NCBI GenBank assembly: GCA_951804985.1 | Contig: OX638133.1 | Location: forward strand, 69,756,367-69,820,366 | Reading direction: 5' to 3' | Length of the DNA stretch: 64,000 nt | Source of the DNA: Dryomyza anilis | Taxonomy: Eukaryota > Arthropoda > Insecta > Diptera > Dryomyzidae | Part shown: one piece after another, positions 62,796 through 64,000 of the stretch | Layout: each line of letters begins with the position of its first letter | Numbering within the stretch: position 1 is the stretch's first letter | Made by a program: the position numbers and the translations under genes | The notes under the pieces: generated by a model | What the model saw: the letters and a program-made list of their open reading frames with translations, nothing else | What the model was told of the DNA's origin: nothing | Database searches by the model: none

Positions 62796-63299
62796 ATTTT
62801 CAAATAATCAAGAAAATATAAATAATCAAAAAAAGTAATCTCACTATTTTTTTAATATTTTCAAATAATCTGAAAATAATCTAACATTTGTCCGATTACT
62901 AGTTTTTGATTATTTTTTTTTGTAATTTATTGTTAATTAGGCTGTATAAATGAGACCTACTCATTTATACTGAAATAATTGACGGTATATAGGGTAGTAT
63001 TGTACCCAATTGAAACCTCCAAACCCTTATTTACCCGCACTATTGAAATTACCCGCTATTTTTTCTAATATTTCTTTACTAATTTTAATTTTTTATACAG
63101 TTTTTTCAGAAATCAGCTCAATTATGATCAAAAAAATTGGTTCTAAATTGTTTTTTTTCTGTGATATTTTGTATAAAAACGCAATACAAAACATATTAAC
63201 ATCAAAATATTACATATAAAATGGTATATATTAATTATTTTCGACACATTTATAATATAACACATGTAATATATTATGTACAACCTTGAGATCAATATC
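62796..63299. other. Unannotated AT-rich DNA
   Basis: Nothing recognised apart from ATAATC-rich words. Confidence 0.45.
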
Positions 63300-63499
63300 C
63301 CATGTAGGAAACGACGACGGGCTGAAGACTCAACAGCCCTGGCAGACCAATGTTTGGTTAATAAACCTTCCCCAAGACATAGCCAGAACTGGGAGACCAA
63401 GACCTGATAAGGTAGTTCTCGCCCAAGACTCAGCCAGAATTCACAAATGCAGGTCTGGTTACATAGTTCTCGACATGGTTGAAGTATATACAGGTTAAG
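63300..63499 (+). repeat. Degenerate CCAAGACTCAGCCAGAA tandem repeat and left inverted arm
   Basis: Units CCAAGACATAGCCAGAACT, TTCTCGCCCAAGACTCAGCC and GACCAAGACCTGATAAGG recur with ~55-bp spacing. The stretch ends in GGTTGAAGTATATACAGGTT (about 63478-63497), whose reverse complement is at about 63883-63902. Confidence 0.6.
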
Positions 63500-63880
63500 T
63501 CATCTTTTAAAATTCAGTCGCCATTTACTTTTTTTTGAAAACTGTTTGAATGATTCAATATTTGTTTACGAAAAATTTAAAAGAGAACATCAATGCTTTG
63601 TTTACAATTTCATAAAAACAAAAAATATTCAAACGTATAAATTAAATAAATTTCAACATTTTTCAAACTTTCAAGAATTCTCAGGATCCAAAGAAACCAC
63701 AGTGAATGGCAAAAGTGATAAGAGTGATTATATGCAGTGAAATTTTTATAAAATCTCCAAATTTTAATGTAAAAAACCTTAACCTGAAAATAAAGTTTAA
63801 AATGACAATAATTCTTGATTTTTTTAAATTTTCTTCTTGACATTCTCAGCACAATGTATCTCAATTAAACGTCTAGATGG
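63500..63880. other. ~380-bp AT-rich segment between inverted arms
   Basis: Bounded by the ACAGGTTAAG and CTAACCTGT arms. The open frames on both strands are AT-driven and have no family features. Possibly an insertion or the loop of a foldback. Confidence 0.45.
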
Positions 63881-64000
63881 TCTAACCTGTATATACTTCA
63901 ACCATGGTTCTCGCCCAAGCCTCAGCCAGAACTAACAGATATTAGCTTGGGGACCCATGTACGAAACGCCAGGCTTGACAACGGGCGTAAGGAATAGCCA
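63881..64000 (+). repeat. Right inverted arm and further CCCAAGCCTCAGCCAGAAC unit
   Basis: TAACCTGTATATACTTCAAC is the complement of the left arm. It is followed by a GGTTCTCGCCCAAGCCTCAG unit in the same orientation as those at 63412. Runs to the window edge. Confidence 0.6.

Overview
This is eukaryotic, AT-rich DNA from a higher fly (Diptera, probably Schizophora). The evidence is a multi-exon gene clearly orthologous to insect Ehbp1, short GT-AG introns, very long repeat-filled introns, and a dense load of insect-type transposons. The species cannot be fixed from the sequence.

One host gene dominates the plus strand from 6918 to about 36320: Ehbp1 (EH domain-binding protein 1), a Rab-effector and membrane-actin linker. 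I reconstructed 12 coding exons whose splice phases all agree (6918-7125, 20685-20866, 20928-21127, 23026-24166, 26860-27062, 27151-27677, 28187-28273, 28387-28749, 28811-28931 or -29411, 31373-31469, 31541-31729, 34890-34971). They encode most of an N-terminal C2 domain, a low-complexity linker, a calponin-homology domain split by a 2.7-kb intron, a Ser/Pro-rich linker, a C-terminal bMERB coiled coil and a terminal CaaX box (CCIQ). The first coding exon(s) lie outside the window. Exon 9 has two alternative donors in the same phase. The longer form adds 160 residues inside the bMERB domain and carries the only NPF (EH-ligand) motif in the reconstructed protein.

The introns and the 3' flank are a mosaic of mobile elements. 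hAT-type elements with readable 8-bp target-site duplications (TSDs) sit at 13085-14050, 36947-37647, 42406-43227 and 56960-59196. A PIF/Harbinger-like MITE with a TAA TSD is at 16388-16939. Three copies of a tRNA-derived SINE are at 14636, 18715 and 32526. There are two solo LTRs with 4-bp TSDs (5204-5729, 40267-40801), a Copia deletion derivative (9750-10746), a non-autonomous Helitron (39067-40055), a Helitron helicase relic (41453-41740), foldback elements (1974, 15277, 18363, 22534), and at least six copies of an unclassified ~0.7-kb dispersed repeat.

Beyond Ehbp1 (about 36.4-64 kb) I see no conserved host gene. This part holds two dead hAT transposases (44050-45270; 48327-50117), a TIR-bounded unit with a transposon-type protein (53174-54467), and a ~4.7-kb unit with ~100-bp inverted ends (55933-60640). 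That unit carries a candidate two-exon gene (59734-60106) and has been split by a hAT insertion. The 48.3-50.9 kb transposase locus and the 2.24-kb hAT element at 56960 share flanking sequence, so they look like an autonomous relic and its internally deleted derivative.
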